Below, one piece after another: positions 11,150 through 19,039 of a stretch of DNA of 64,000 nucleotides (the first letter of the stretch is position 1; each line of letters opens with the position of its first letter). A model generated the notes under the pieces. It had not been told where the DNA came from, did not search any database, and saw only the letters and a list, made by a program, of their open reading frames with translations. Where the stretch lies: the NCBI GenBank assembly GCA_963837715.1, contig CAWIOF010000002.1:2046001-2110000 (forward strand), written 5' to 3'. A program made the translations under genes and the position numbers. The DNA is from JANYLB01 sp963837715. Lineage in GTDB: Bacteria > Actinomycetota > Acidimicrobiia > IMCC26256 > JANYLB01.

Positions 11150-12106
11150 CTAGACCTCGACGACAAACGTCTTGGCGATCTTGTCGTTGATGCCCTGACC
11201 GTTCTTGTCCCAGATCGACCAGAGGATCATCCCGATGGCCACGACCGCGCCGAGCAACGCCAGGGCGATCGCGATGGCGATGGGGACCCCGTAGTGCAGC
11301 AGTGACTGGGACCACCCGACCTTGTTGCCGTCGACGCTGACCAGCTTGACCTTGAAGATGCGCTTCCCGAGGCTCTGACCGGTCCGCGCCGACGGGACGA
11401 CGGTGTACAGGAGCGCGACGACCAGGGTGATCAGCTGGAAGATCAGCGTGATGTTGCCGGGGACGACGTCGACCTCGTCGACCTCGATGTCTTTGTCCTT
11501 CAGTGGCTTGGCCTTCGGGTTGTCCTTCTGCCACTCCGACTTCGCCTTCGGCACCTGGACCTGCCGCACCGCGTCGGCGGTGCTGTCCTTGATCTCGGTG
11601 GTCGAGACGACCTCGTCCTTGATCGTGACCTGCACCGCCGGGTTCGCGAAGAGCGCACCGGCGATGTAGTTGAGCCCGAACAGCAGCACGATGATCACGA
11701 GGACGTCGACCGACAGCGCGTTGATGCGCGACCGGGTGGGTGCAAGCGCCAAGCCCGTCGGCGTGACCTTCAGTCGACCGGTGCCGCGTGCCGCGATCGC
11801 CGCGGCGTTGCCCCGCGTCGCCTTGCCACCGGCACCGTTGCTCGCGGCGTCGACATCGACATCGTCGACGTCGTCGATCCCGGCGATGCTGTCGTCGATG
11901 CCGCTGTCGTACCGTTCCTTCTGGAACGGGTCCGAGAGCACGTTCCAGGCCTTGTTCACCGACGCGGCGCGCTCCCTGCGCTCGGAGGCGTCGCCCTTCC
12001 AGGTCTCGGGGTCGAGCTCACTGACCCGGGCGCGGTAGGCGTCGCGGATCTCGTCGCGCGACGCGTCGGGCGAGACCCCGAGGGTCTCGTAGTGGGAATC
12101 GCTCAC
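11150..12106 (-). CDS. Membrane protein with degenerate J domain and RDD domain
   Basis: The 318-residue protein starts with a J-like domain (residues 4-68: HYETLGVSPDASRDEIRDAY to FQKERYDSG). The canonical HPD tripeptide is replaced by LDP, so DnaK stimulation is doubtful. A linker leads to an RDD membrane domain with TM segments near LSVDVLVIIVLLFGLNYIAG, ITLIFQLITLVVALLYTVV and VPIAIAIALALLGAVVAIGM, and the RDD signature SLGKRIFKVKLVSVDG. The role is unknown. The GTG at 12106 has GAGG at a good distance. It sits between glyS and ppdk on the same strand. Confidence 0.8.
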   Translation of the reverse strand: MSDSHYETLGVSPDASRDEIRDAYRARVSELDPETWKGDASERRERAASVNKAWNVLSDPFQKERYDSGIDDSIAGIDDVDDVDVDAASNGAGGKATRGNAAAIAARGTGRLKVTPTGLALAPTRSRINALSVDVLVIIVLLFGLNYIAGALFANPAVQVTIKDEVVSTTEIKDSTADAVRQVQVPKAKSEWQKDNPKAKPLKDKDIEVDEVDVVPGNITLIFQLITLVVALLYTVVPSARTGQSLGKRIFKVKLVSVDGNKVGWSQSLLHYGVPIAIAIALALLGAVVAIGMILWSIWDKNGQGINDKIAKTFVVEV

Positions 12107-12146
12107 GGCAACCTCGTGGTCGGGGGGTTCGTCACGGCTCGGGGAT

Positions 12147-13475
12147 CTATTGGGGGATGCGGTCGCGGAGGTACGACAGCAGCTGGTCGAGGGCGACCCG
12201 GTCCTGCTCCATGGTGTCTCGGTCGCGGATCGTGACCGCCCGGTCGTCGAGGGTGTCGAAGTCGATCGTGACGCACAGGGGCGTCCCCACTTCGTCCTGA
12301 CGCCGGTAGCGCTTGCCGATGGAGCCGGCGACGTCGACCTCGATCTGGAAGTTCGGGCGGAGCGAGTCGGCGACCTCGTTGGCGACCGGAGTCAGCTGCT
12401 CGTTCTTCGAGAGGGGCAGGATCGCGACCTTCGTGGGCGCGAGGCGGGGGTCGAGGTGCAGGACCGTGCGCTTCTCGACCTTGCCGCCGGCCGTGGTGAC
12501 CTCTTCCTCGTCGTACGCGGCGAGCAGGAACGCGAGCGTGGCCCGATCAGCACCGGCCGCCGGTTCGATCACGTGCGGGATGTACCGCCGGTCGTGCTCC
12601 TGGTCGAAGTACGACAGGTCCTGACCGGAGAACTCGCCGTGCTTGGTCAGGTCGTAGTCGCCCCGGTTCGCGATGCCTTCGAGCTCGCCCCAACCCCACG
12701 GGTACTCGAACTCCACGTCGGAGGTGCCCACGCTGTAGTGCGACAGCTCCTCGGGATCGTGCGGACGCAGCCGCAGGTGCGCCTCGGGTATCCCGAGGTC
12801 GAGGTACCAGTTGAACCGCTCCTGGCACCAGTACTCGTACCAGCGCGGCGCGTCTTCGGGCGGGACGAAGAACTCCATCTCCATCTGCTCGAACTCGCGC
12901 GTGCGGAAGATGAAGTTGCCGGGCGTGATCTCGTTGCGGAACGACTTGCCGATCTGGGCGATCCCGAACGGCGGCTTCTTGCGGGTGGTCGTCTGCACGT
13001 TCGCGAAGTTCACCAGGATTCCCTGAGCCGTCTCCGGACGCAGGTACGCCACCGCGGCGTCGTCCTCCACCGGGCCGACGTAGGTCTTGAACATCAGGTT
13101 GAACTGCCGCGCCTCGGTGAACGAGTCCTTGGCCCCGCAGTTCGGGCACGCGCCCGACTCGGGCAACTGATCGGCGCGGAAGCGTTCCTTGCAGTTGCGG
13201 CAATCGACGAGGGGGTCGGTGAACGTCGCGATGTGACCGCTCGCCTCCCACACCCGGGGAGCCATCATGATCGCCGCGTCGAGGCCGACGACGTCGTCGC
13301 GCATCTGCACCAGCGACCGCCACCAGGCGTCCTTGACGTTGCGCTTGAGCAGCACGCCGAGCGGCCCGTAGTCCCACGTCGAACGGAACCCGCCGTAGAT
13401 CTCACTCGACGGGAACACCAGGCCCCGCCGCTTGGCGAGATTGACGACGCGATCCATGAGGTCCGAGCGAGCCAC
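12147..13475 (-). CDS. glyQS: Glycyl-tRNA synthetase (class II, homodimeric)
   Basis: The 442-residue protein charges tRNA-Gly. It has VVNLAKRRGLVFPSSEIYGG at the start and motif 1 in YGPLGVLLKRNVKDAWW. A zinc-type CRNCKERFRADQ with CPNCGAKD, motif 2 FRNEITPGNFIFRTREFEQMEMEFF and motif 3 near TLAFLLAAYDEE are also present. The C-terminal anticodon-binding domain includes SIGKRYRRQDEVGTPLCVTID. The length suits the alpha2 bacterial/eukaryal type. The start is GTG 13475, with an alternative ATG 18 nt downstream. Confidence 0.97.
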   Translation of the reverse strand: MARSDLMDRVVNLAKRRGLVFPSSEIYGGFRSTWDYGPLGVLLKRNVKDAWWRSLVQMRDDVVGLDAAIMMAPRVWEASGHIATFTDPLVDCRNCKERFRADQLPESGACPNCGAKDSFTEARQFNLMFKTYVGPVEDDAAVAYLRPETAQGILVNFANVQTTTRKKPPFGIAQIGKSFRNEITPGNFIFRTREFEQMEMEFFVPPEDAPRWYEYWCQERFNWYLDLGIPEAHLRLRPHDPEELSHYSVGTSDVEFEYPWGWGELEGIANRGDYDLTKHGEFSGQDLSYFDQEHDRRYIPHVIEPAAGADRATLAFLLAAYDEEEVTTAGGKVEKRTVLHLDPRLAPTKVAILPLSKNEQLTPVANEVADSLRPNFQIEVDVAGSIGKRYRRQDEVGTPLCVTIDFDTLDDRAVTIRDRDTMEQDRVALDQLLSYLRDRIPQ

Positions 13476-13571
13476 GGCCGATCAGGGTAGTCGGCGGCCC
13501 AGTTCCGACTCCGAGAGATCCCGTCGAAATTGTCCCGGTGCCCGTCTCGTCCGGGGCAACACTTGCTCCCC

Positions 13572-14222
13572 ATGTCGTCGCGCTGGCCCTTCTTCGACCT
13601 CCGCATCCGAACTCCCCGACTCGAGCTCCGTCCCGACTGGGACGAAGGGATCGCCGAGCTCGCGGAGGAAGCCGCGCTCGGCGTGCACGAGCCCGGCTTC
13701 ATGCCGTTCAACCACCCGTGGACCGCGGTCGAGCCCGACGAGCGGGCCCTCGGCGTGCTCCAGTGGAACTGGCGGAACCGAGGTGCCCACACCGCCGACC
13801 AGTGGTCGCTCAACCTGCTCGTGTCGGTCGACGGAGCAGTGGTCGGCACCCAGAGCCTGATGGCCGAGCACTTCGGGAAGCTGAGGATCGTCGAGACCGG
13901 TTCGTGGATCGGCTTGCGGCACCAGGGCCAGGGCATCGGCACCGAGATGCGGGCCGCCGCGCTCCACCTCGCCTTCGCGCACCTCGGAGCCAGGGTCGCG
14001 ATCTCGGGTGCCTTCGACGACAACGCGCGGTCGCTCGGCGTCAGCCGCGCGCTCGGCTACGAGGAGAACGGCGAGCAGTGGCAGATCCGCGGCACCGAGG
14101 AGGTCCCGGGCCGGATCGTGCGCCTCAAGCTCACCCGCGAACGCTGGGAACAGCACCGCCCCGACCTCGACATCACCGTCGAGCACCTCGACCCCTGCCT
14201 CCCCCTCCTCATCGCGACCTGA
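13572..14222 (+). CDS. GNAT-family N-acetyltransferase (RimJ/RimL-like)
   Basis: The 216-residue protein starts at ATG 13572. FFDLRIRTPRLELR is the standard opening of the Acetyltransf_3 branch. ETGSWIGLRHQGQGIGTEM supplies the acetyl-CoA pyrophosphate loop (HQGQGIG), and GAFDDNARSLGVSRALGYEENG is the alpha-4/beta-6 segment. The substrate is unknown. It is divergent from glyS and convergent with recO, with a palindromic element at its 3' end. Confidence 0.85.
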   Translation: MSSRWPFFDLRIRTPRLELRPDWDEGIAELAEEAALGVHEPGFMPFNHPWTAVEPDERALGVLQWNWRNRGAHTADQWSLNLLVSVDGAVVGTQSLMAEHFGKLRIVETGSWIGLRHQGQGIGTEMRAAALHLAFAHLGARVAISGAFDDNARSLGVSRALGYEENGEQWQIRGTEEVPGRIVRLKLTRERWEQHRPDLDITVEHLDPCLPLLIAT

Positions 14223-14231
14223 CAACGCCGA

Positions 14232-14294
14232 AACCCTCGTTCTGGTCATCTCCAGGGTTGGCCTGCAACCGTGCACATGACCAGAACGGGGGGT
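14232..14294. repeat. Nested palindrome, copy 1 of 2
   Basis: The outer arms CCCTCGTTCTGGTCAT and ATGACCAGAACGGGGG are nearly perfect complements. Inside is a second stem GGTTG/CAACC. The element lies between convergent GNAT and recO genes and touches the recO stop, so it could act as a bidirectional terminator. A closely similar element (same outer arms and same inner GGGTTG/CAACC) occurs at 45794-45852, which marks it as a dispersed repeat rather than an ordinary terminator. Confidence 0.8.
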
Positions 14295-15013
14295 TACAGC
14301 AGGGCGGCGCTTCTCAGGCGGCGTTCGAGGTGGTGTTCCATCGAGCCGAGGGCGAGACGTTCGACCTCGGCGACGATCTCACCCGACGGGACTTCGGCGA
14401 GCACGCGGCGGAGCTCCCCGCCGAGCATGAGGCGCAGCACGTCGACGGTCGCCTCCCGGACCCGGACCCCACCGAGCTTCGAGCAGTCGGCGCACAGGAG
14501 ACCACCCTCGCCGAGATCGAACGCGGGGAACGGCGCGGTCACGGTCGAGCACCGCACGCAGCCGTCGAGGTGCGGATGGAACCCCTCGAGGCTCAGCAAC
14601 TTCCAGAAGAACGCGGGCGCGACCAGTGGCGACGGTTGCTCCGCGAGGGTCTTCAGCGCCCCGACGAGCATCCGGTACACGGGCGGGTTGCGTTCGCGGT
14701 CGGGGCTGATCTGGTCGACGGCTTCGAGCATCGACACCGAGTGGGTGAGGCAGCCGTAGTGCTCGCGGAGGGCGCGGTTCGCGTCGATCGTCTCGACCTG
14801 GGTCACGACGTCGAGCTCACGGCCCTTGTAGCACTGGAGCGCGACGTTCGACGTCGGCTCGAGTCGGGCGCCGAACCGGCTCCCGGGGCGGCGGACACCC
14901 TTGGCGACGGCGCGGATCTTGCCGTTGCCCTGGGTGAAGATCGTGACGATCCGGTCGGTCTCGCCGAGCTTCACGGTGCGCAGCACCACACCCTGATCCC
15001 GGAAGAGACTCAC
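14294..15013 (-). CDS. recO: DNA repair protein RecO
   Basis: The 239-residue protein acts in the RecFOR recombinational repair pathway by loading RecA on SSB-coated gaps. The OB-fold N-terminus has DQGVVLRTVKLGETDRIVTIF and GKIRAVAKGVRRPGSRFG. The helical C-terminal domain has a four-Cys zinc site (CVRC and CADC). The length is normal. It follows uppS on the same strand across one copy of the dispersed 87-bp-type repeat. Confidence 0.94.
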   Translation of the reverse strand: MSLFRDQGVVLRTVKLGETDRIVTIFTQGNGKIRAVAKGVRRPGSRFGARLEPTSNVALQCYKGRELDVVTQVETIDANRALREHYGCLTHSVSMLEAVDQISPDRERNPPVYRMLVGALKTLAEQPSPLVAPAFFWKLLSLEGFHPHLDGCVRCSTVTAPFPAFDLGEGGLLCADCSKLGGVRVREATVDVLRLMLGGELRRVLAEVPSGEIVAEVERLALGSMEHHLERRLRSAALL

Positions 15014-15038
15014 CCGCCGAGTCTACTTACACCAGTGT

Positions 15039-15117
15039 GGTTCGCTCCGCTGCGCCGCCTCGATCGCTCACCCGTTCACGCGCTCCGCTCAGTGTCCGGC
15101 GGCTCCGCTGCGCTCAC
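15039..15117 (-). repeat. Dispersed repeat, single copy between uppS and recO
   Basis: On the minus strand it reads GCAGCGGAGCCGCCGGACAC, then a variable stretch, then GGTGAGCGATCGAGGCGG and CGCAGCGGAGCGAACC. The same block order occurs at 23171-23305, 26112-26272 and 56169-56520. The uppS stop codon falls at its boundary. Confidence 0.75.
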
Positions 15118-15848
15118 TCTTCCGCGATCTCGCCGAAGCGGCGTTCGCGCTGCTGGAACTCGCGGATCGCGGCGAACAGGTTCTCGCGCCGGAAGTCGGG
15201 CCAGAGCACGTCGGTGAACACGAACTCCGAGTACGCGGCCTCCCAGAGCAGGTAGTTCGAGATCCGGAACTCCCCCGAGGTGCGCACCACGAGGTCGGGG
15301 TCGGGCATGTCGGGCGCGTAGAGGTGCCGGGCGATCGTGCGCTCGTCGATCTTCTCTGGCTTGATCTTCCCCGCCGCGACCTCGGCCGCGATCGCACGCA
15401 CACCGTCGACCAGTTCGGCCCGTCCGCCGTAGTTGAAGGCGAACGTGAGCGTCATGCGTCGATTGTGGGCGGTGAGCGCCTCGGTGTCTTCGATGTGGCG
15501 CAGGACCCGGCGCGGCACCCTCCCCGACCGCCGGCCGATGAACCGGACCCGGACCCCGCGTTCGTTGAGGTCGTCGCGTCGGCGCAGGAGCAAGCTCTCG
15601 TTGAACCGCATCAGGAACCGGACCTCGTCGATCGGCCGCCGCCAGTTCTCAGTGGAGAACGCGTACACCGTCATCCACGGCAGGCCGACCTCGAGGCCAC
15701 CTTCGACTGCGTCGAACAACGCTTCCTCGCCCGCCGCGTGACCCTCGGTGCGCTTCAGCCCCCGTCGTTTCGCCCACCGACCGTTGCCGTCCATGACGAT
15801 GGCGACGTGTTTGGGCATGTGCGACAGATCGATCCCCGAGAGCACCAC
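15114..15848 (-). CDS. uppS: Isoprenyl (undecaprenyl/polyprenyl) diphosphate synthase
   Basis: The 244-residue cis-prenyltransferase makes the lipid carrier precursor for cell-wall synthesis. HVAIVMDGNGRWAKRRG carries the catalytic Asp and pyrophosphate loop. TVYAFSTENWRRP, FAFNYGGRAELVDG and the C-terminal PDLVVRTSGEFRISNYLLWEAAYSE with FTDVLWPDF are all conserved. The start is GTG 15848, with another GTG one codon later. It precedes recO on the same strand. The chain length of the product cannot be inferred. Confidence 0.96.
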   Translation of the reverse strand: MVLSGIDLSHMPKHVAIVMDGNGRWAKRRGLKRTEGHAAGEEALFDAVEGGLEVGLPWMTVYAFSTENWRRPIDEVRFLMRFNESLLLRRRDDLNERGVRVRFIGRRSGRVPRRVLRHIEDTEALTAHNRRMTLTFAFNYGGRAELVDGVRAIAAEVAAGKIKPEKIDERTIARHLYAPDMPDPDLVVRTSGEFRISNYLLWEAAYSEFVFTDVLWPDFRRENLFAAIREFQQRERRFGEIAEE

Positions 15849-15866
15849 GTCGGACGACGCTAGTCA

Positions 15867-15884
15867 GTTGCTCGCGGGAGCAAC
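15867..15884. terminator. Short hairpin after the cta operon
   Basis: The perfect 7-bp stem GTTGCTC/GAGCAAC with a GCGG loop lies 3 nt after the stop of the last cupredoxin gene and 18 nt before uppS. The position suits termination of the oxidase operon, but there is no T-tract. Confidence 0.45.
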
Positions 15885-15887
15885 GCG

Positions 15888-16274
15888 CTAGCCGACGGTG
15901 AGTGTGCCGACCATGCCGGCGGCGCGATGGCCAGGGAGGCTGCAGTAGAAGGTGTACTTACCCTTTTTCAGGTCCACCTTGCCGGAGTCGGTGTCGCCCG
16001 AACCCGGGGTGACGAGCTCGAAGCCGGGAACGCCTTCGATCACGAAGTCATGACCCCCTGCGGTGCTCTTCAGGGTGATCCCGATGATGCCCGCCGGTGC
16101 GGTCGCGGTCTTCGGCGTGAACGCGAAGTTCTTGGCCGAGAAGGTGAGGTCGGCGACTGCCGGCCCCGAGGGCGCCTGGTAGCCGGAGTCGCTCCCTCCG
16201 CCGCCGCCACAGGCAGCGACGCCGAGCACGAGTCCGAGCAGGAGGACCGAGACGCTCAATCCGCGGCGGAGCAT
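15888..16274 (-). CDS. Secreted cupredoxin lipoprotein
   Basis: The 128-residue protein has a lipoprotein signal peptide (SVSVLLLGLVLGVAAC, lipobox VAAC with Cys about 22) and a Gly/Ser linker. A single cupredoxin domain follows. Type-1 copper ligands are visible: His in AGGHDFVIEG, Cys in FYCSLPGH, His in the same motif, and Met in AAGM. It should be a membrane-tethered blue-copper electron carrier. It is the last gene of the cytochrome oxidase cluster, 1 nt from the upstream cupredoxin gene, so donation of electrons to, or copper handling for, the oxidase is a reasonable inference. Confidence 0.85.
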   Translation of the reverse strand: MLRRGLSVSVLLLGLVLGVAACGGGGGSDSGYQAPSGPAVADLTFSAKNFAFTPKTATAPAGIIGITLKSTAGGHDFVIEGVPGFELVTPGSGDTDSGKVDLKKGKYTFYCSLPGHRAAGMVGTLTVG

Positions 16275-16275
16275 C

Positions 16276-17066
16276 TCAGCCCGCCGGAACCGTGGTGTCG
16301 GTGGTGGCGTCGGCCGGAGGCGGCGGCGCGTCGCCGACCTTCACGACCGCTTCCATCCCCGCGGCGCGGTGGCCCGCGATGGTGCAGTAGATGGCGTACT
16401 CCTTGCCCGCTTGGAGCTCGACCTTGCCCTTGAAAGGACCCTGCGGGACCCCCAGGTTGAAGTAGCTGAGGGACGGGTCGCTGAACACCAGGGTGTGGGT
16501 TCCACCCTTGTCGACGTACTCGATCTCGTTGATCCCCGCCACGGTGTCGAACTCCGTCGACTGGAACGCGAGCGACGGAAGTGCGTCGACCTCGAACTTC
16601 GCCGCCGCCGGCCCGGTCGGGGCGGCCGACTCCGGACCCTTGTCCTTCTCCTCGCCGGCGCCGAAGGTGATGAGGCCGGCCGAGAAGATCAGCACGAGCA
16701 CGAGCGACAGCATGAGCACCAGTTGCGACGTGCGGACGTGCTTGGCGGCGGAGAGCAGGGCTGCCCCGATGAGGATGCCGACCGTGATGACGGTGGCGAT
16801 GATCACGGCCGGGCCCTGTTCCTCGCCCCCGGCCAGGAAGAGACGCGAGATGTTCAGCGCCACGAGCACGACCACGAAGATCGACGCGAGCGGCAGCACG
16901 ATCGGCATGAGCAGCCGGGTGCGGAAGCTGTCGGCGGGGGCCGCGGTCACCTCGGTGACCGCGACGGGCGCCTCGGGGGCGCGGCGACGATGACGGCGCC
17001 GGGTGCGTCGCCGTCTTCGCCCGCTACCGGGGTGGGGGTGTCGTTCTGCTCGTCGTCGGTGCTCAC
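16276..17066 (-). CDS. Membrane-anchored cupredoxin, with apparent -1 frameshift near its start
   Basis: Three TM segments (LLMPIVLPLASIFVVVLVAL, VIIATVITVGILIGAALL, VLMLSLVLVLIFSAGLI) precede a C-terminal cupredoxin domain. The copper ligands are in GGTHTLVF (His), YCTIAGH (Cys, His) and AAGM (Met). Translation probably starts at GTG 17066, overlapping the ctaG stop as GTGA, reading STDDEQNDTPTPVAGEDGD. That frame closes shortly afterwards. Adding one C to the C5 run (plus strand G5, 16975-16979) joins it to the main frame as APPEAPVAVTEV and gives 263 residues. The alternative start at 17079 gives an Arg-rich, unlikely N-terminus. It probably serves the caa3 oxidase. Confidence 0.8.
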
Positions 17067-17935
17067 CGGACCTGCTCACTCCTCGGAGTCGGGGCGGTCA
17101 GTTGCCGTTCCAGATCCTGCCACCCGGGCGGGTCGAGGGACCGATCGGCGCGCTCCTCCTCGGTTGCCCACCGGAAGAACACGACCGCGATGATGGCCCA
17201 GATCAGCAGTCCGGCTCCGAGTTTCATGATGAGTCCGGCGATCTGTTGATCCTGGAGGGTCGTCGCACCCCAGAGGTGCGGGAGGCCCTCGTAGGCCTTG
17301 TACAGGGGCTGCTGGCCGAAGGTGAGGAACGACGCCGGCACCGTCGGCACCACCGACTGCAGGAACAGGTAGACCATCTGCGCGACCGGGACGAGCCGCG
17401 GGATCTCGGGGAGCGGGCTGAGGATCGGGAGCCAGACGATCAGTGCGCTCACCACGATGACCACGTGGGCCACGAAGTGGGCGAGTCCGTTGCCCAGGGT
17501 GAAGTTGACCACCGCCGGCCAGTGGGAGAGCACGAGCACGAGGTTGTAGAGGATGACCGCAGGAAGGAAGCGCGCCATCCAGCGCACCGACCGGAACAGC
17601 CACGCGGGCGTGAGGATCCATCGCAGCAGCCACGCCGGGGTGCCGAGGAGCAGCAGGGGCGCGACGAGCAGGGTGAAGATCAGGTGCTGCACCATGTGCG
17701 CGCTGTAGAGCGACTGCTCGGCGACGTCGTGGATCGGCCAGTCGGACGCGAGCCACATCGCGAACACGCCGAGCGACCAACAGGTGACCTGCAACCGCGA
17801 CACGACCGGTTGACCGGCCGGGCTCAGCCGCGGCCCGAGTCGCACGACCGCGGTGACGTACCCCACGATGCACAGCCCGATCACGATCCACACGTCGGGA
17901 TGGGGTTCCCAGGTGGGGAACGGCACCGCACCCAT
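17063..17935 (-). CDS. ctaG: CtaG-family cytochrome c oxidase assembly factor (caa3_CtaG)
   Basis: The 290-residue multi-spanning membrane protein has about seven hydrophobic segments (VWIVIGLCIVGYVTAV, LGVFAMWLASDWPIHD, MVQHLIFTLLVAPLLLLG and others). The hallmark SAHMVQHL and the DWPIHD motif are present, along with VVIVVSALIVWLPILSPLPE. The family is needed for assembly of caa3-type oxidases, probably at the copper step, and is unrelated to Cox11-type CtaG. GTG 17938 is an alternative start. It sits between subunit IV and the cupredoxin genes. Confidence 0.9.
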   Translation of the reverse strand: MGAVPFPTWEPHPDVWIVIGLCIVGYVTAVVRLGPRLSPAGQPVVSRLQVTCWSLGVFAMWLASDWPIHDVAEQSLYSAHMVQHLIFTLLVAPLLLLGTPAWLLRWILTPAWLFRSVRWMARFLPAVILYNLVLVLSHWPAVVNFTLGNGLAHFVAHVVIVVSALIVWLPILSPLPEIPRLVPVAQMVYLFLQSVVPTVPASFLTFGQQPLYKAYEGLPHLWGATTLQDQQIAGLIMKLGAGLLIWAIIAVVFFRWATEEERADRSLDPPGWQDLERQLTAPTPRSEQVR

Positions 17936-17948
17936 CACCGGGGGGTCG

Positions 17949-18392
17949 TCACGCGCCGCCGCTCCAGACGTGGAGCGTCGTGAGCACGATCGTGTAGAGG
18001 AAGATGGCCCCGACCGCCGCCATGATGAAGAACCTGCGGAACACCGGCTTGTCGGTCTTCAGGTGCATGTAGTAGCTGGCGACGAGCACGAACTTCACCA
18101 GGCCCATGCCCAGGAGCAGGAAGATGATGAGCCCGTTCGGGATGTCGCCTTCGAGGTAGCTGACGCCCACTTCGAGGGCCGTGATGACCACCAGGATCAT
18201 GGCGATGACCACGTACTGGAACGGGCTCGGGTGGTGGGTCAGCTCGCCCGGGAGGAGCGGGACCTCTTCCGGAGGGATCTCCTGGAGGCCGTACTTCTTC
18301 TCGCGCTCGCGCTCCTCGGCGGTCCCGACGAGCATGTTCTGCTCGGGGTCCTGGACCGGCTCGGTGGTCGTCGTGGTCTCGGCGTCGCTCAT
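17949..18392 (-). CDS. ctaF: Cytochrome c oxidase subunit IV-family protein
   Basis: The 147-residue membrane protein has a soluble N-terminus rich in Thr/Glu, then three TM helices: YVVIAMILVVITALEVGVSY, LIIFLLLGMGLVKFVLVASY and FFIMAAVGAIFLYTIVLTTL. MHLKTDKPVFRRFF between helices 2 and 3 is the COX4_pro/CyoD-type signature. It is a small accessory subunit of the heme-copper oxidase. It lies 13 nt downstream of ctaE in the operon. Confidence 0.88.
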   Translation of the reverse strand: MSDAETTTTTEPVQDPEQNMLVGTAEEREREKKYGLQEIPPEEVPLLPGELTHHPSPFQYVVIAMILVVITALEVGVSYLEGDIPNGLIIFLLLGMGLVKFVLVASYYMHLKTDKPVFRRFFIMAAVGAIFLYTIVLTTLHVWSGGA

Positions 18393-18405
18393 GTCGTTGC
18401 GACCT

Positions 18406-19026
18406 CTACCTCGGGATCAGGTACACGACGGTGAAGATGACGATCCACACGACGTCGACGAAGTGCCAGTACAGGCCGGAGATCTCCACCGTCTCGGAGT
18501 CTTTCTGCTGCAGCTTGCCCTGGGTGGTGAGCCCCCACAGCGAGAGCAACCACACGATGCCCACCGTCACGTGCAAACCGTGCAGCCCGGTGAGCAGGTA
18601 GAAGCTCGAACCGAAGAGGTTGGTGTCGACCGTGAGGCCCTTGCGGCTGAACTCGGTGAACTCGTAGATCTGGCCGCCGACGAACGTCATGCCGAACAGC
18701 GCGGTGGCGAGCAGCCAGATCTTCGCCCGGCGGTAGTCGGCCCGCTGGATCGCCGCGAGGGCCAGCACCATCGTGAGGCTGCTCATCAGCAGGATGAACG
18801 ACGTCGCCGACGTGAAGGGGATGTTGTAGACGTCGGACGGCGAGATGCCCTTCGACCGGCCGCGGTAGAGCAGGTAGGTCGAGATGAGCGCACCGAACAG
18901 CAGGCATTCCGACGACAGGAAGATCCACATCGCCAGCTTCGTGTTCGTGACCCCGGTGCTGGTCTCGTGCGCACCGTGTGAGGGCTGCGCGCCGCCGGCG
19001 GGAGGCGCGATCGCCACCTGCTCCAT
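18406..19026 (-). CDS. ctaE: Cytochrome c oxidase subunit III
   Basis: The 206-residue protein has five TM helices typical of COX3: KLAMWIFLSSECLLFGALIS, SFILLMSSLTMVLALAAI, KIWLLATALFGMTFVGGQIYEF, FYLLTGLHGLHVTVGIVWLL and YWHFVDVVWIVIFTVVYLIP. The conserved Glu in SSEC, GQIYE and HFVDVVWI are intact. ATG 19026 was preferred because GGGGAGA stands 4 nt upstream; a longer frame starts at 19047 and overlaps ctaD by 8 nt. Confidence 0.95.
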   Translation of the reverse strand: MEQVAIAPPAGGAQPSHGAHETSTGVTNTKLAMWIFLSSECLLFGALISTYLLYRGRSKGISPSDVYNIPFTSATSFILLMSSLTMVLALAAIQRADYRRAKIWLLATALFGMTFVGGQIYEFTEFSRKGLTVDTNLFGSSFYLLTGLHGLHVTVGIVWLLSLWGLTTQGKLQQKDSETVEISGLYWHFVDVVWIVIFTVVYLIPR

Positions 19027-19039
19027 CAGTTCTCCCCGC

